Source: a bacterium (GTDB lineage: Bacteria > UBA10199 > JAIBAG01). From it: a stretch of DNA of 64,000 nucleotides. The notes under the pieces are model-generated. The model was not told the origin of the DNA, did not search any database, and worked only from the letters and a program-made list of their open reading frames with translations. Positions 41,553 through 51,353 of this stretch are shown in pieces; the first letter of the stretch is position 1; every line of letters begins with the position of its first letter. Location: positions 19,972 to 83,971 of the forward strand of contig JAIBAG010000011.1 of the NCBI GenBank assembly GCA_019695305.1, read 5' to 3'. A program made the translations under genes and the position numbers.

Positions 41553-43160
41553 TTATTTAAGTTCTGGATAGTGCTTAAGATTAAGCACCCCAATCACCGG
41601 CTTTCCATTTTCGTTAAGGGCTACATAGGCTGCTAAATTGGGCGTTATAGGATGGGGATAGGGCCAAAAGCCTTCTTTTAAAATTGTGTTTTTCTGTGTG
41701 GTTGCATTATAGGCACCCAGTAAAAACTTATCATAATCTTCAGGTGTATAGGCCTCGGTTTTATACGGTCGAATATCAAAAATAACAATGGTATGATCGG
41801 CATTCCATTGATGCTTGGCAATTTTAACACCATTTTTCCCTAAACCCAAACTGGAAGCTTTTACCAAAACACTTTCTGTTGCGGTTTGTAAATTAAACAC
41901 ACAAATATTAACGTTGGAAGCAGCCTCATTAGTACACTCATATGTAATTTTATGATCATTCCATAATTGTAAATTGGCTATGGGGCGTGTAGACGAATAA
42001 AGTTTAACAGGGCTTAACAGAAAAACTCCGGGACCAACACGGATGGAATCATCAGTCGTTAAACTTAAGTACTCCAAATTATAATCACCATTACCGTAAT
42101 GGCTTATCACAATTAGGCTATCTTCATCATTCCAAATAAAACTGCGACTTAAAACTTGACGATTGTTTTGATGAATATACACAGCACTTCCATATGCGCT
42201 GCTGGTATAACCAATAGCAATGCGCGAGTATTGTTTACCCATAAAGGTAGTACGTGCTTCCTGTGCTACACGGTAGCCATCGGGAGAAATAGCAAACTCG
42301 GAAGTGGCAAAAGGCGTTAAGTGAATATTTTCCGTTGTTTTATCACGATTCACCCTCACCAAATCACCACTTTCATTGCTATAACCCATACAAAAAGTCA
42401 TATCTTGGGCACATTTAATATTATGAAGCGGTGAATTCAGTGGAATAACACTTTCAACTACACCACCGTGAACCGGGACGCTCATTACAGCAAGCTCGTT
42501 ATTATCGTTTATTCCATTAAACATGACTTGGCCCGCCGATATTCCTACTGCGGCATCCACGGTATGGATACTGGTTGAAATATCTACAGTGTAGCTTGTT
42601 TTAGCCAAGTAAGGTTTAGGCTCGTTGAGTGTTACTTTAATAGCCACTTCCTCTAGAGCTTCGGTGGCATAAGAAATTTTAACAGCCTCGCCATAATTAA
42701 GATCGGCCACACTTTTAATAAACCAGCCATCTACCACTTGCTCGGTAGAACAATTATTTTCATCAATACAAAAGGTAAATTCCCCATCTGTACCTTGAGC
42801 CACAATTAAGTTGGTATCGGAAGACAAATCGTTTTCCTCTACATAATTATTCACAACATCGGCATAGTCATCCTGTATTTCGTCTGCAGTGCCCATGCGA
42901 ATACTGGTAGGATCTACATAACCTTTAGTAGCTTTAGCTACCGGAAGAGGAATATCCACGCCTATTAATTCGGTAGCCTGTCCCCCTTTTGATGGAACAA
43001 TAGGTGCTCCCGGATATCTATTGGAATTAGGACTGCCCCCCAATCCATTACTATCGGCTCCCATACAGGCACTCACCATCAGGAAGAGCCCCAGGCTTAT
43101 CAATCGCAGGTTGGATAAAAGTTTTTGCACCAAAGGTATATACAGCAACCCCTGTGCCAA
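41553..43160 (-). CDS. Lipoprotein, possible β-propeller
   Basis: 535 aa in the longest frame (TTG start at 43160). A GTG at 43130 giving QKLLSNLRLISLGLFLMVSAC is also plausible; neither has a good ribosome site. The lipobox VSAC is clear. A Ser/Gly/Pro linker follows, then β-rich sequence with TolB-like phrases (FAISPDGYRVAQEARTTF; WNDEDSLIVISHYGNGDYNL; QWNADHTIVIFDIRPY), suggesting a propeller. Function unknown. It lies 85 bp downstream of the 2120-aa giant gene on the same strand. Confidence 0.6.
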   Translation of the reverse strand: MAQGLLYIPLVQKLLSNLRLISLGLFLMVSACMGADSNGLGGSPNSNRYPGAPIVPSKGGQATELIGVDIPLPVAKATKGYVDPTSIRMGTADEIQDDYADVVNNYVEENDLSSDTNLIVAQGTDGEFTFCIDENNCSTEQVVDGWFIKSVADLNYGEAVKISYATEALEEVAIKVTLNEPKPYLAKTSYTVDISTSIHTVDAAVGISAGQVMFNGINDNNELAVMSVPVHGGVVESVIPLNSPLHNIKCAQDMTFCMGYSNESGDLVRVNRDKTTENIHLTPFATSEFAISPDGYRVAQEARTTFMGKQYSRIAIGYTSSAYGSAVYIHQNNRQVLSRSFIWNDEDSLIVISHYGNGDYNLEYLSLTTDDSIRVGPGVFLLSPVKLYSSTRPIANLQLWNDHKITYECTNEAASNVNICVFNLQTATESVLVKASSLGLGKNGVKIAKHQWNADHTIVIFDIRPYKTEAYTPEDYDKFLLGAYNATTQKNTILKEGFWPYPHPITPNLAAYVALNENGKPVIGVLNLKHYPELK

Positions 43161-43245
43161 TTTTTAGACATAACCAATAGTTGAAATAATTGAGTATTTT
43201 ATAGATGCGTTGCGTTAAAATGAGTTTTTTCTCAATTTGAAATTT

Positions 43246-46200
43246 TTATGGTTTATCAGGTTGAGAAGAACCTACAGTACCAAGGCCTTGAAGGAGAGAA
43301 AGTACATCCACCTTGGCACCCTCTAAATGAAGCCCCACACGGGCTGTAGACTGAAGTAAACCTTCTACCAGGCTTTTAAAATAAGGGCTTAATGTAGTCG
43401 ATAAATCCATGTTGTCGATGGTGACCTCTCCATTTTCAAGCGTGGTGTGGCCCAATTGAAGATTAAAAAGTAGATGCCCTTTGGGCCCAATACTTAAACC
43501 AAAACCATCGTTCTCGGCAGCTAGACTGCTCCAGTCGTTCATGTTGCTAAAACTGACGGTAGTTTCTTGATTAGCCAAACGCCATGGTTGCGGCGGAATA
43601 ACAAGACCTGCCGTGTTTCCATTGGGCATGGTATTTTGATAAGTGGCCTGAACACTGCCCTGCCCCGCAATAGAACCCACAAAGTTTTTTAAAGTGGGAA
43701 TGATGTTGTTGGGATTAAGAGGGTCGGGCGCCATTTCAAATTGCAGATCACTAATATTAACAACCAACTCATCAATTTTTAAAAATCCTTCTACACCAGC
43801 TTTTGAAATAGGCACCACCACCGGACCCGTAAGCGTCACAGATAAAGGAGTGCCACCTGGTGTGGCTGTGATGCCACCTTCGGGACCAAAGAGGCGGATA
43901 GTGCCGTCGCCGGTTAAAGCCACATTGGTAACGGCAGGATCTAGATGGAGATTGAGCGCTTCAATACGCCTGTCGCTGGGAATGTCGAGGGCTGCGTTAA
44001 TATCATCAAACTCGTATAGAAATTCCGGGAAATTTCCTAACAGAACATGATCGGGTTCGCGATAGTAGGGTTTTGTATGCACACGAATATGGCCACCGGC
44101 CACATCCATATCCTTGAGATTAAGATTACGGTTTTGTCCGCCTAAACTAAGAACCAGATGACCGTTTTGTTGAGTAAACGGTAAATCAATATCCATGACT
44201 GTATCGGTAATAAGGGTAGCCTCCGGATCTAAAACTTCACCCTCCTGGGGCACATGAACATTAAAAGAAAAATCCATTGTACCGTCGTGAATTTTAAATT
44301 TTTCTCCCGCGTTAAAAAAACCGGCCAAACGATTAGGGCTCTCGTTTTGTTTGGCACTGGCCGTAAAATACAAACGACCATTTTCCAAATTAACACTCTC
44401 ACCATCAAAATTAATGTACGTATGGTGCCTATGCTCCACAAAATTTCCTTCGTCATCATATACCGGTGTAAAATCGTAACGAATATTACCACGCACAAAG
44501 CTACCTGCTTCGGCTCTAAAATGAGCATCCTCCTCGTTACTTCTGTCGTCGGCAAAGGCAAATTCTAACGGACCCGAAACCTGCGCATCATCCACCGTAA
44601 ATGAAATTTGGGGAACTTTATCCATACCGTTAATAAAATCAGCAGCCACCCATAAATTATGCATATCTTCCACGGTAAAATGCATGGTGTTGGGATTATG
44701 TAAATCAACCTCAAAGCGCGGCAGGGCTTCGCTGCTACGACCGGCTAAACTAATAAATCCGCGCGTACTCTCATCGCCCCGCACATGAATATTAGCACCT
44801 CCTGTTAAGGTAAAAGGCCCGTCGGGATAAATATGAACCGCTCCGGCATCTCCCAAACCCACCACCATTTCACTCTCTAATTTAGCCGAGTTGATCACAG
44901 CATCATCCAAATGAACTGCAAGCGAATCAACAATAACGCCTAAAATACCTACAAAAAAACTTTGGCGGGCTTTTTCATCATCATTTTTTGGTTCTATCTT
45001 CCCATCCGGCATACTCTCCTTAGAAACAAGAGACGGCTCTTCAGCTGTAAATAAATCGACCAAGGCTTTTACAAACACTACCAACTCTTCAAGCTTGGTA
45101 GGCACCGTGTTACGAGGAATATCAATACCGTGTTCTTCTTTTAATTTTTTGTAGAACGTTTTGTTAAATTCATCCAAAGGTCCACTTGTTTGAAAAAATC
45201 CCACAAAATCCAAAAGCCCTAAAACATTAAGGCGCAAAATTCCAACTTTAGCCACCAGCACATGCCGTCCGCGTTGATAGGCATTGCGGTCTTCCAATTT
45301 AATGCCGCAAAAATTTCCGGAAAGAAGAGCCTCTTTCACATGTTGTTGGGCACCCCCTGTAAGCGCGTCGCCCGTTAAGGAATTGCCTTGTTCATCTTCA
45401 TAGGCCACAACGGTATAATTCCCTTTAGCCACTTCTTCCTTAAGCGCATCTCGTAAACCAAACAGACCCGATGCATATAAATGCGAATCGGCCACATCCA
45501 CCGTTAAATTACGACCATCCACCTTCATAAATACGCGTTCCAATTCGGGAACAAAAGTAAGCGACAAAGGAACCCTCGCCGCCAAAGCTTTTTGAAACGC
45601 CTTCATTTCCGGTGTTACCCTACTCTCTTCTTCAACCTCTTCCAGCTGACTGCGTTCTACGTTCAGCGAAAGCACTCTAAAACGAGTGGGATCGTTACCC
45701 AAAATAATGTCGCGTATCTTTTTTTGTTTTTCCTCATCCGAAAGATTTTCTAAATCGGATTGAAAAATTTCTACACGCGCCCAATTAATATTGTTATCTC
45801 CCCAGCTAACAACAAAAGTACTGACAAACGGAATAATTTTGGCCGATACGGGTTTGGATTGGGCCATGAGCTCAGTGGCACGAGGATGATCGGGAGTTAC
45901 TTGATGGCCGTTTAAACGCAAAATCTCATAACTATGGGGCTGATAATGCATGATGCGTTCGGAAGTGCGTAGCAAGGCGTCGGGGGAAAGACGTGTAAGA
46001 GCATCATCATAAAATTTTACAGTAAGAACATCACCTGTACTATAAACCAAATCCACCACCTCACCGCGTTTTTCGCGGCGGGTAAAAGGTTGTGCGCGGG
46101 TCGCTAGCTTTAGTCCATTGAGTGGAATCTTAATGCCTCCCAAAACTTCAATATAAATAGGACGCGTGAGTTCAATATCAAAAGTAGAGAGTTTGTATTT

Positions 46201-49200
46201 TTCACCCAAAATGCGATGACCTTGATCTACATAATGCATAAGGGGAATAAGCATTTTAACGCCTTTGGGTTTATCGGGATTGAGAGGAACAATCAGATAT
46301 TCCGTATCGTGAATAATACGTGTGGGAAACTCACCTTTCCAGTCAATACCGCCTTTTTCTAAGGTGAGCATAAAACGCTCTACACTGGCCGCAAGCTTGG
46401 CTGCATCATTTACATCAAAATCTTGTGCAGCAAGCACCTCTTCTCCATCTTTACCCAGCGCGGAGTTTATCTCGGCCGTTAAACTTTCTATTTCCTCAGC
46501 ATGTGCTTCATCGGGAGACGGACCATGAAAATCATTAAGGGCTACCAGACCGTCAAGAGTAATGGGCCTTGCATACGCGCGGGCCCTCACACCGGGAGTT
46601 TCAAGCCTTACATTCAAATCATAAAAACGGGACTCAAAAGAAACATCGTTCCATGAAAATTGATCAAAACGACCCAGGGCATGAATACCCGCCCCGATAG
46701 ACCCATTAAATAAAAGTCCGGGCATACCATCGGCCAAATTAATACCACCTATCTCAAGCGATAATCCTGTGCCGCTATAGGCCACAAAATGAGCCTGGGG
46801 ACCGGCTTCTACATCAATGCCCAAACCCTGATACAAAGTAAGACCCCCGTTACCATACAAATCGGTATTCACAATATCGGCAAGCCGTGCACCACCCACC
46901 GACCATTTGCCTTTTATTAAACCATGAGTAGCACCCAAATGGGCCTCGCCTAAAATTTGTTTTTGATTATCGTAAATGGGCAAATCTAAATTTTGCGTGT
47001 AAAAACCAAGGGGCCTTTCAAAACTTAATTCCGCTGCCGTCAATGGACCATTGGGGCTAAACACCATTTCTCCCTCGGTAATACCAAAATGAAAAGGATG
47101 ACTCGCAATACCCAGGCTTGAAACGGCATCAAGCCGCGGCAACAGATGAAGAGTTTGGTCGTCATCGTAAACCGCAACCGTACTGCCTAGATGTAAACCC
47201 GCTTTTCCTTGCCTGGCCTCAGTTACGGCATGAACAGTTCCACCCCAATTTTGGGAATCGTCCATATAAAAAGCATACGAACCATCATGAACATCTACAG
47301 TTTGCTCCTGATCGGCAGCAATGTGTGCTGCTACAGCAAGATCGCCACTTCCCTGTGCGGTAAAACTGTTGTCCATCATCACATCACCGGCGGTAGAAAC
47401 AGCCAAAAAAGAAGCCGGGTTGTTACTTTCGGGTTTTTCCTTAAATAAAACATTTAAGGCATAATGAATTTGTGCCACCCAATTGTTAGACGCTAAATCT
47501 GTTAAATCAAAAGTAGGCCACTCCACAGAAGTTTCAAGGTTAAGTGTATTTCCGTGATGAGCGAGGCGATCAATCCCTGTTAAATCAATAGAACCGGTCT
47601 CAATACCCGGCACATCCACCACTAATGGATCAACCGTTCCGTGCGTAGAACCTAAAGCAACTTGCAAAGGTAGCGGAATATCTTCGCCGGTAATGGTGAT
47701 ATAAGCCTGCTTTTTATCGGCATTAACAATCACCTTAGCCAACAAAGGTTTGTCTTTTGTGATTTCAAAATCACGACGATTACCTTGGTTGTCGATATAA
47801 AAACCTTCTAATGTGACGGGAAAAACACCATCCACTAAAAAAGCAGCGGGCAAAGTACCTGCGGCATGAATGCTCCCGTTATTGAGTGTAAGTGACGTGA
47901 TATGAAAACCTTCGGTGTTAGAAGGTGGCGTACAAGAGGGATCGCCTTCGGGAAAATAGGTAGCATTCACATCATAAAGAGCAACGGTAGAGGTAATGCT
48001 AGGCAGCAAATCAAGACCTTCTTCTTCTACTTGAGTGACAACGTCATGTTGAAGATCAGTCCAAAATCCTTCTTGTGGTTCCTCGGCCGGCAGAGCAAGC
48101 CTGGCTTGCAAGGCAGCCATCAAATCGTTAACCGTAATATTGGCTTTTAACGTGCCATCATCGTTTAAAAGAGAAGCGGCGGCCTCTTTGCCCAACAGTG
48201 TTTCAACAAGGCTTGTCACATCCACTTTAATCAGGGTGTTATACGCTCCTACTTTATCGGCCAGCCAGCTACCAGCATCGCCCAAAGTTTTTTCTATAAA
48301 ATTCCAAACAGCACTCTGTTCCAAATCATCATAATCGTGCCTATCTAAAACCAAATACAATTTCCCGTTATCGCCAGAGGCATCATAACTTACCTGCAAC
48401 GCTTTCATTTCTATATCCAGAGCACTAGCAAGAAGATGTGAATTTAAAAATACATTATGGAGATAAACTGTGGGTGTTTGCGGATCGAACTCAAGTTCAT
48501 TGCTTTGAATTTGAGAATTTACGGAAAAAGTGGCTCCGTCTAAAATATCTACATACAGCATTTGTGACGGCAACCACCAGCGCTTGGGTGTTAAGTCGAT
48601 ACGGTGATTACCACGCACAATTACACTTGCCTGCACACCCACACTTTGAATATCGGCCGGAAAATCAGTTTTATCATCACAAGTAGCGGGAATGACACTT
48701 TCTATTTGAGAAACAGGGATATAAAAATCTTGAGGCGCCTCTACATAAGCATCCACACCTTGGTACGTTAAAACATAATCATCGGGGCTTAAATCAACAA
48801 GATCACCCGGGATAAGAGATTCTAAACAAGTACTTTCGGCCGAAATGATATCGAGTAAAGTATGCCAGCTATTGTGAGCATCTAAATTATATTCTGCTCC
48901 ATGTTGAACTACCGCCATTTCCCATTCTGTTAGTGTAAGGACATAGGGTTGTGGGTTGTGCCAATCAAAATTATTCTGGCTATTTAAATACGCAAATAAC
49001 ACATCTAAAACAGGCGGCATGTCATCCCATCCTACAAAAGTACATTGTTCTTCGTAAAAATATGCCGAACCATCCACAATATTGGATACATCAATAAAAA
49101 TTGTAGACGGCGGATAAGAAGGAGGAGGCGAATTATTAAGCACCTCTTTTGCATTTGGAGAAAAACCGCTGATGGCTTGTGGCACATCTGCCGGTTTTGC

Positions 49201-49608
49201 AGAATAAACAACAGTACTGGCTGTTTCAAAATCTTCGGGATGCTCTATAAAATAACCGGGAATATTTAAAAGCAATGAGGCAGGATCAATATCAAAATTT
49301 TGTACTAAATGACGCAGGTCGCTATCACTCACCACATCTTCTGAGGTAAGCGGATGATCGGCATCGTAAATAAAGGTGAGTGTTTCCCACAGCCGCCAAG
49401 CATAACTGGAAGGATTCAGTTCTTGAAAAAAGGATGCATCAATAACGCCCAAGGCATCATCTTGATTATAGCTATCCAGCGGCCCGTCTAAATTTTGTAA
49501 AAGACGGCGGCTTTCATCCGATAAACCCGCTTCTTCGGCCAAAGTGGCAAATGCGCGGATGATGCTTTCGGCATCCTCTTTTTTGTAATAAATTACCCCG
49601 TCAGCCAT
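43246..49608 (-). CDS. Giant β-rich protein (2120 aa), AsmA/TamB-like in character
   Basis: 2120 aa, the longest gene here. No signal peptide or membrane helix: it starts with an acidic helical region (MADGVIYYKKEDAESIIRAF) and remains acidic. Long tracts of short β-strands with Gly/Asp turns follow (GLLFNGSIGAGIHALGRFDQ; TNVALTGDGTIRLFGPEGGI), resembling AsmA/TamB/YdbH-type repeats, plus some charged helical inserts (ARVPLSLTFVPELERVFMKV context). The last residues are polar (SSQPDKP), unlike an OMP. It shares style and promoter motif with the 22501-26748 protein. How it reaches the envelope, if it does, is unknown. Confidence 0.5.
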   Translation of the reverse strand: MADGVIYYKKEDAESIIRAFATLAEEAGLSDESRRLLQNLDGPLDSYNQDDALGVIDASFFQELNPSSYAWRLWETLTFIYDADHPLTSEDVVSDSDLRHLVQNFDIDPASLLLNIPGYFIEHPEDFETASTVVYSAKPADVPQAISGFSPNAKEVLNNSPPPSYPPSTIFIDVSNIVDGSAYFYEEQCTFVGWDDMPPVLDVLFAYLNSQNNFDWHNPQPYVLTLTEWEMAVVQHGAEYNLDAHNSWHTLLDIISAESTCLESLIPGDLVDLSPDDYVLTYQGVDAYVEAPQDFYIPVSQIESVIPATCDDKTDFPADIQSVGVQASVIVRGNHRIDLTPKRWWLPSQMLYVDILDGATFSVNSQIQSNELEFDPQTPTVYLHNVFLNSHLLASALDIEMKALQVSYDASGDNGKLYLVLDRHDYDDLEQSAVWNFIEKTLGDAGSWLADKVGAYNTLIKVDVTSLVETLLGKEAAASLLNDDGTLKANITVNDLMAALQARLALPAEEPQEGFWTDLQHDVVTQVEEEGLDLLPSITSTVALYDVNATYFPEGDPSCTPPSNTEGFHITSLTLNNGSIHAAGTLPAAFLVDGVFPVTLEGFYIDNQGNRRDFEITKDKPLLAKVIVNADKKQAYITITGEDIPLPLQVALGSTHGTVDPLVVDVPGIETGSIDLTGIDRLAHHGNTLNLETSVEWPTFDLTDLASNNWVAQIHYALNVLFKEKPESNNPASFLAVSTAGDVMMDNSFTAQGSGDLAVAAHIAADQEQTVDVHDGSYAFYMDDSQNWGGTVHAVTEARQGKAGLHLGSTVAVYDDDQTLHLLPRLDAVSSLGIASHPFHFGITEGEMVFSPNGPLTAAELSFERPLGFYTQNLDLPIYDNQKQILGEAHLGATHGLIKGKWSVGGARLADIVNTDLYGNGGLTLYQGLGIDVEAGPQAHFVAYSGTGLSLEIGGINLADGMPGLLFNGSIGAGIHALGRFDQFSWNDVSFESRFYDLNVRLETPGVRARAYARPITLDGLVALNDFHGPSPDEAHAEEIESLTAEINSALGKDGEEVLAAQDFDVNDAAKLAASVERFMLTLEKGGIDWKGEFPTRIIHDTEYLIVPLNPDKPKGVKMLIPLMHYVDQGHRILGEKYKLSTFDIELTRPIYIEVLGGIKIPLNGLKLATRAQPFTRREKRGEVVDLVYSTGDVLTVKFYDDALTRLSPDALLRTSERIMHYQPHSYEILRLNGHQVTPDHPRATELMAQSKPVSAKIIPFVSTFVVSWGDNNINWARVEIFQSDLENLSDEEKQKKIRDIILGNDPTRFRVLSLNVERSQLEEVEEESRVTPEMKAFQKALAARVPLSLTFVPELERVFMKVDGRNLTVDVADSHLYASGLFGLRDALKEEVAKGNYTVVAYEDEQGNSLTGDALTGGAQQHVKEALLSGNFCGIKLEDRNAYQRGRHVLVAKVGILRLNVLGLLDFVGFFQTSGPLDEFNKTFYKKLKEEHGIDIPRNTVPTKLEELVVFVKALVDLFTAEEPSLVSKESMPDGKIEPKNDDEKARQSFFVGILGVIVDSLAVHLDDAVINSAKLESEMVVGLGDAGAVHIYPDGPFTLTGGANIHVRGDESTRGFISLAGRSSEALPRFEVDLHNPNTMHFTVEDMHNLWVAADFINGMDKVPQISFTVDDAQVSGPLEFAFADDRSNEEDAHFRAEAGSFVRGNIRYDFTPVYDDEGNFVEHRHHTYINFDGESVNLENGRLYFTASAKQNESPNRLAGFFNAGEKFKIHDGTMDFSFNVHVPQEGEVLDPEATLITDTVMDIDLPFTQQNGHLVLSLGGQNRNLNLKDMDVAGGHIRVHTKPYYREPDHVLLGNFPEFLYEFDDINAALDIPSDRRIEALNLHLDPAVTNVALTGDGTIRLFGPEGGITATPGGTPLSVTLTGPVVVPISKAGVEGFLKIDELVVNISDLQFEMAPDPLNPNNIIPTLKNFVGSIAGQGSVQATYQNTMPNGNTAGLVIPPQPWRLANQETTVSFSNMNDWSSLAAENDGFGLSIGPKGHLLFNLQLGHTTLENGEVTIDNMDLSTTLSPYFKSLVEGLLQSTARVGLHLEGAKVDVLSLLQGLGTVGSSQPDKP

Positions 49609-49774
49609 GTGAAATATCCCAAGAAATTTGGCCGACCCCCTCCCCCAAAACTAATCAAAATACTTAACTGAGAATGCTACGCATCACAATAAAAACAAAT
49701 AACGTAACGCGTCATAATCAATGCCCAAATTGAGTCAATTTATCGGTAAATCTTTTGAATTGTTGCTTGGAGTT
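49609..49774. promoter_or_regulatory. Upstream region of the 2120-aa gene
   Basis: 166 bp between the PilZ gene stop and the giant gene start, both on the minus strand. It contains ACGCGTCA (49707-49714) and ACGCATCA (49679-49686), close to the ATGCGTCA motif upstream of the other giant gene and the VWA gene. Otherwise AT-rich. Confidence 0.35.
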
Positions 49775-50452
49775 TTAGACGTGGGCGTGCTTAAAGTTTT
49801 CAATTTTACGCCGTTCAATCATGGCATAATCAATCCAGCGCACCAGTTCGCGTTGCTTCACATCGGACAAAGATGAAATTTGGCTAGATTCCACATTTTT
49901 AAGAAATACAACGCCTAGTTGATGCCTGTTATTTTGTGGGTTGATATCATCATAAATAACCTTAAAAGCCGTTTTAAAATGGATGGGGCGTGAAAAATTA
50001 CTTTTAAACTCCACTTCAAAATAATCATCCATGCTTAAACTTTTATCGGTTTCTAAACAGGCTCCATTGGCACTTAAATTAATAAGAGAGGCTTGAAGCT
50101 TTTGCTCCAAATGAGTCAAAATCATGTTGCAGCTAAAACCGTTTTCAAGACGCACATACTCGCGACGATTGATGGTTTTACCGGTACCTGGAATAACGCG
50201 GATACCCACAATATCAACCCTAGCTTCTTCTACAGGCCCAAAGTTAAGAACTTCACCCGTGAATGCAAAAATACCCTCACCGTTTTTAAGCACCACAAAA
50301 CTGTCTATTTCACGCTGTAAAAAAAGATCGCGGCTATAATCAACCCAAATGGTGGTAGCATCCGTACGCCGAATTGTGACACAGCTTTTAAAATTTCCAA
50401 TTTGGATATAAAGGTGCGGCTTTGCCGGGTCCAGTCGGCTTAACTCGGTAAT
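49775..50452 (-). CDS. PilZ-domain protein with non-canonical start
   Basis: 225 aa if read from an ATT at 50452; the first canonical in-frame start is GTG 50296, which would give only 173 aa. Homology to the neighbouring PilZ protein clearly extends upstream of 50296 (IRRTDATTIWVDYSRDLFLQ here versus VRRVQEDTLWVDYNRDLFLQ there), so the longer form is real. PilZ c-di-GMP motifs RREYVRL and NLSANGACLE are intact, with an N-terminal YcgR-like domain. The frame is stop-free back to 50503 with no ATG, GTG or TTG. Confidence 0.75.
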   Translation of the reverse strand: MTELSRLDPAKPHLYIQIGNFKSCVTIRRTDATTIWVDYSRDLFLQREIDSFVVLKNGEGIFAFTGEVLNFGPVEEARVDIVGIRVIPGTGKTINRREYVRLENGFSCNMILTHLEQKLQASLINLSANGACLETDKSLSMDDYFEVEFKSNFSRPIHFKTAFKVIYDDINPQNNRHQLGVVFLKNVESSQISSLSDVKQRELVRWIDYAMIERRKIENFKHAHV

Positions 50453-50525
50453 TGTTTTATTTTTTATTTTAAAGAATCCCAGAAACCACTTTATCGCATT
50501 TTATCAGAAACAGTTCAAGATGCTT

Positions 50526-51227
50526 TTATGCAGGAGATATGGTGTGTAAATGAGCCTTTTTCTTTCTGTCAATCATCACATAATCAATCCAACGCTTTAT
50601 TTCTCTCTGTTTAGCCTCGGTAATAGCTACAATTTTAGAAGAAATAATATCCTTTAAAAATACAGCTCCGTAAGTACTTTGATTTAGAGAATCCTCTTTA
50701 AAAGTATGAATAATTTTAAAAGCCGTTTCAAATTCGATTTTATTAATAAAATCACTCTGAAATCTTAAATGATAATAAGCATTATAATCGACAAATTCTT
50801 TACCCATTTCCAAACGCACGCCGTTAGCACTCAAATCAATAAGTTTACAAGGTACAATCTGATGACCCAATTTAACTTCTATATTGCCCTGTATATTTTG
50901 ATCTAATCGGACATACTCTCGACGGTTTACAATTTTTGAAGTGCCGGGCATCACCCGAATCCCCACAATATCCACTTTAGCTTCTTCTACAGGGCCAAAC
51001 GACAGCACTTCGCCAATAAAACTATAAATTCCCCGTCCATTCTCCAGCACAATAAAACATTCAAACTCGCGCTGTAAAAAAAGATCACGGTTATAATCAA
51101 CCCATAATGTATCTTCTTGTACACGACGAACGGGCACCTTTGAATTCAGCTCGCCTATATGAAAGTAAACAAGAGGCTTATTAAGATCGTATGGAGGCAA
51201 AATCATATTGGATAAATAATTATCCAA
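50526..51227 (-). CDS. PilZ-domain protein
   Basis: 233 aa from TTG 51227, supported by GGGGAG 8 bases upstream. An N-terminal YcgR-like flagellar-brake-type β domain (KPLVYFHIGELNSKVPVRRV) and a PilZ domain with the c-di-GMP motifs NRREYVRL and DLSANGVRLE, ending in a basic helix (REIKRWIDYVMIDRKKK). It is a tandem duplicate of the 49775 gene. It presumably senses c-di-GMP; the output (motility, secretion or exopolysaccharide) cannot be told. Confidence 0.85.
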   Translation of the reverse strand: MDNYLSNMILPPYDLNKPLVYFHIGELNSKVPVRRVQEDTLWVDYNRDLFLQREFECFIVLENGRGIYSFIGEVLSFGPVEEAKVDIVGIRVMPGTSKIVNRREYVRLDQNIQGNIEVKLGHQIVPCKLIDLSANGVRLEMGKEFVDYNAYYHLRFQSDFINKIEFETAFKIIHTFKEDSLNQSTYGAVFLKDIISSKIVAITEAKQREIKRWIDYVMIDRKKKAHLHTISPA

Positions 51228-51271
51228 TAATATTGCTCCCCTTCTTCTTCGTCAACGAATAGTCATTAAAT

Positions 51272-51316
51272 AAATAAAAAAAATCCCTCTCTGCTTTTCA
51301 ACAGAGAGGGATTTTA
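51272..51316 (-). terminator. Intrinsic terminator after fadE
   Basis: A perfect 13-bp stem (AAATCCCTCTCTG at 51281-51293, complement at 51302-51314) with an 8-nt loop. On the minus strand it is followed by a run of eight T. It ends the fadE transcript about 40 bp after its stop codon. Confidence 0.9.
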
Positions 51317-51353
51317 AAAGAAAACCTTACTAAATCGGACAAAGATAAAATCT

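Noticed and set aside
43694..44568. Plus-strand frames of 100-118 aa inside the giant gene
   Set aside because: Antisense to a strongly protein-like 2120-aa frame, without ribosome sites or recognisable domains.
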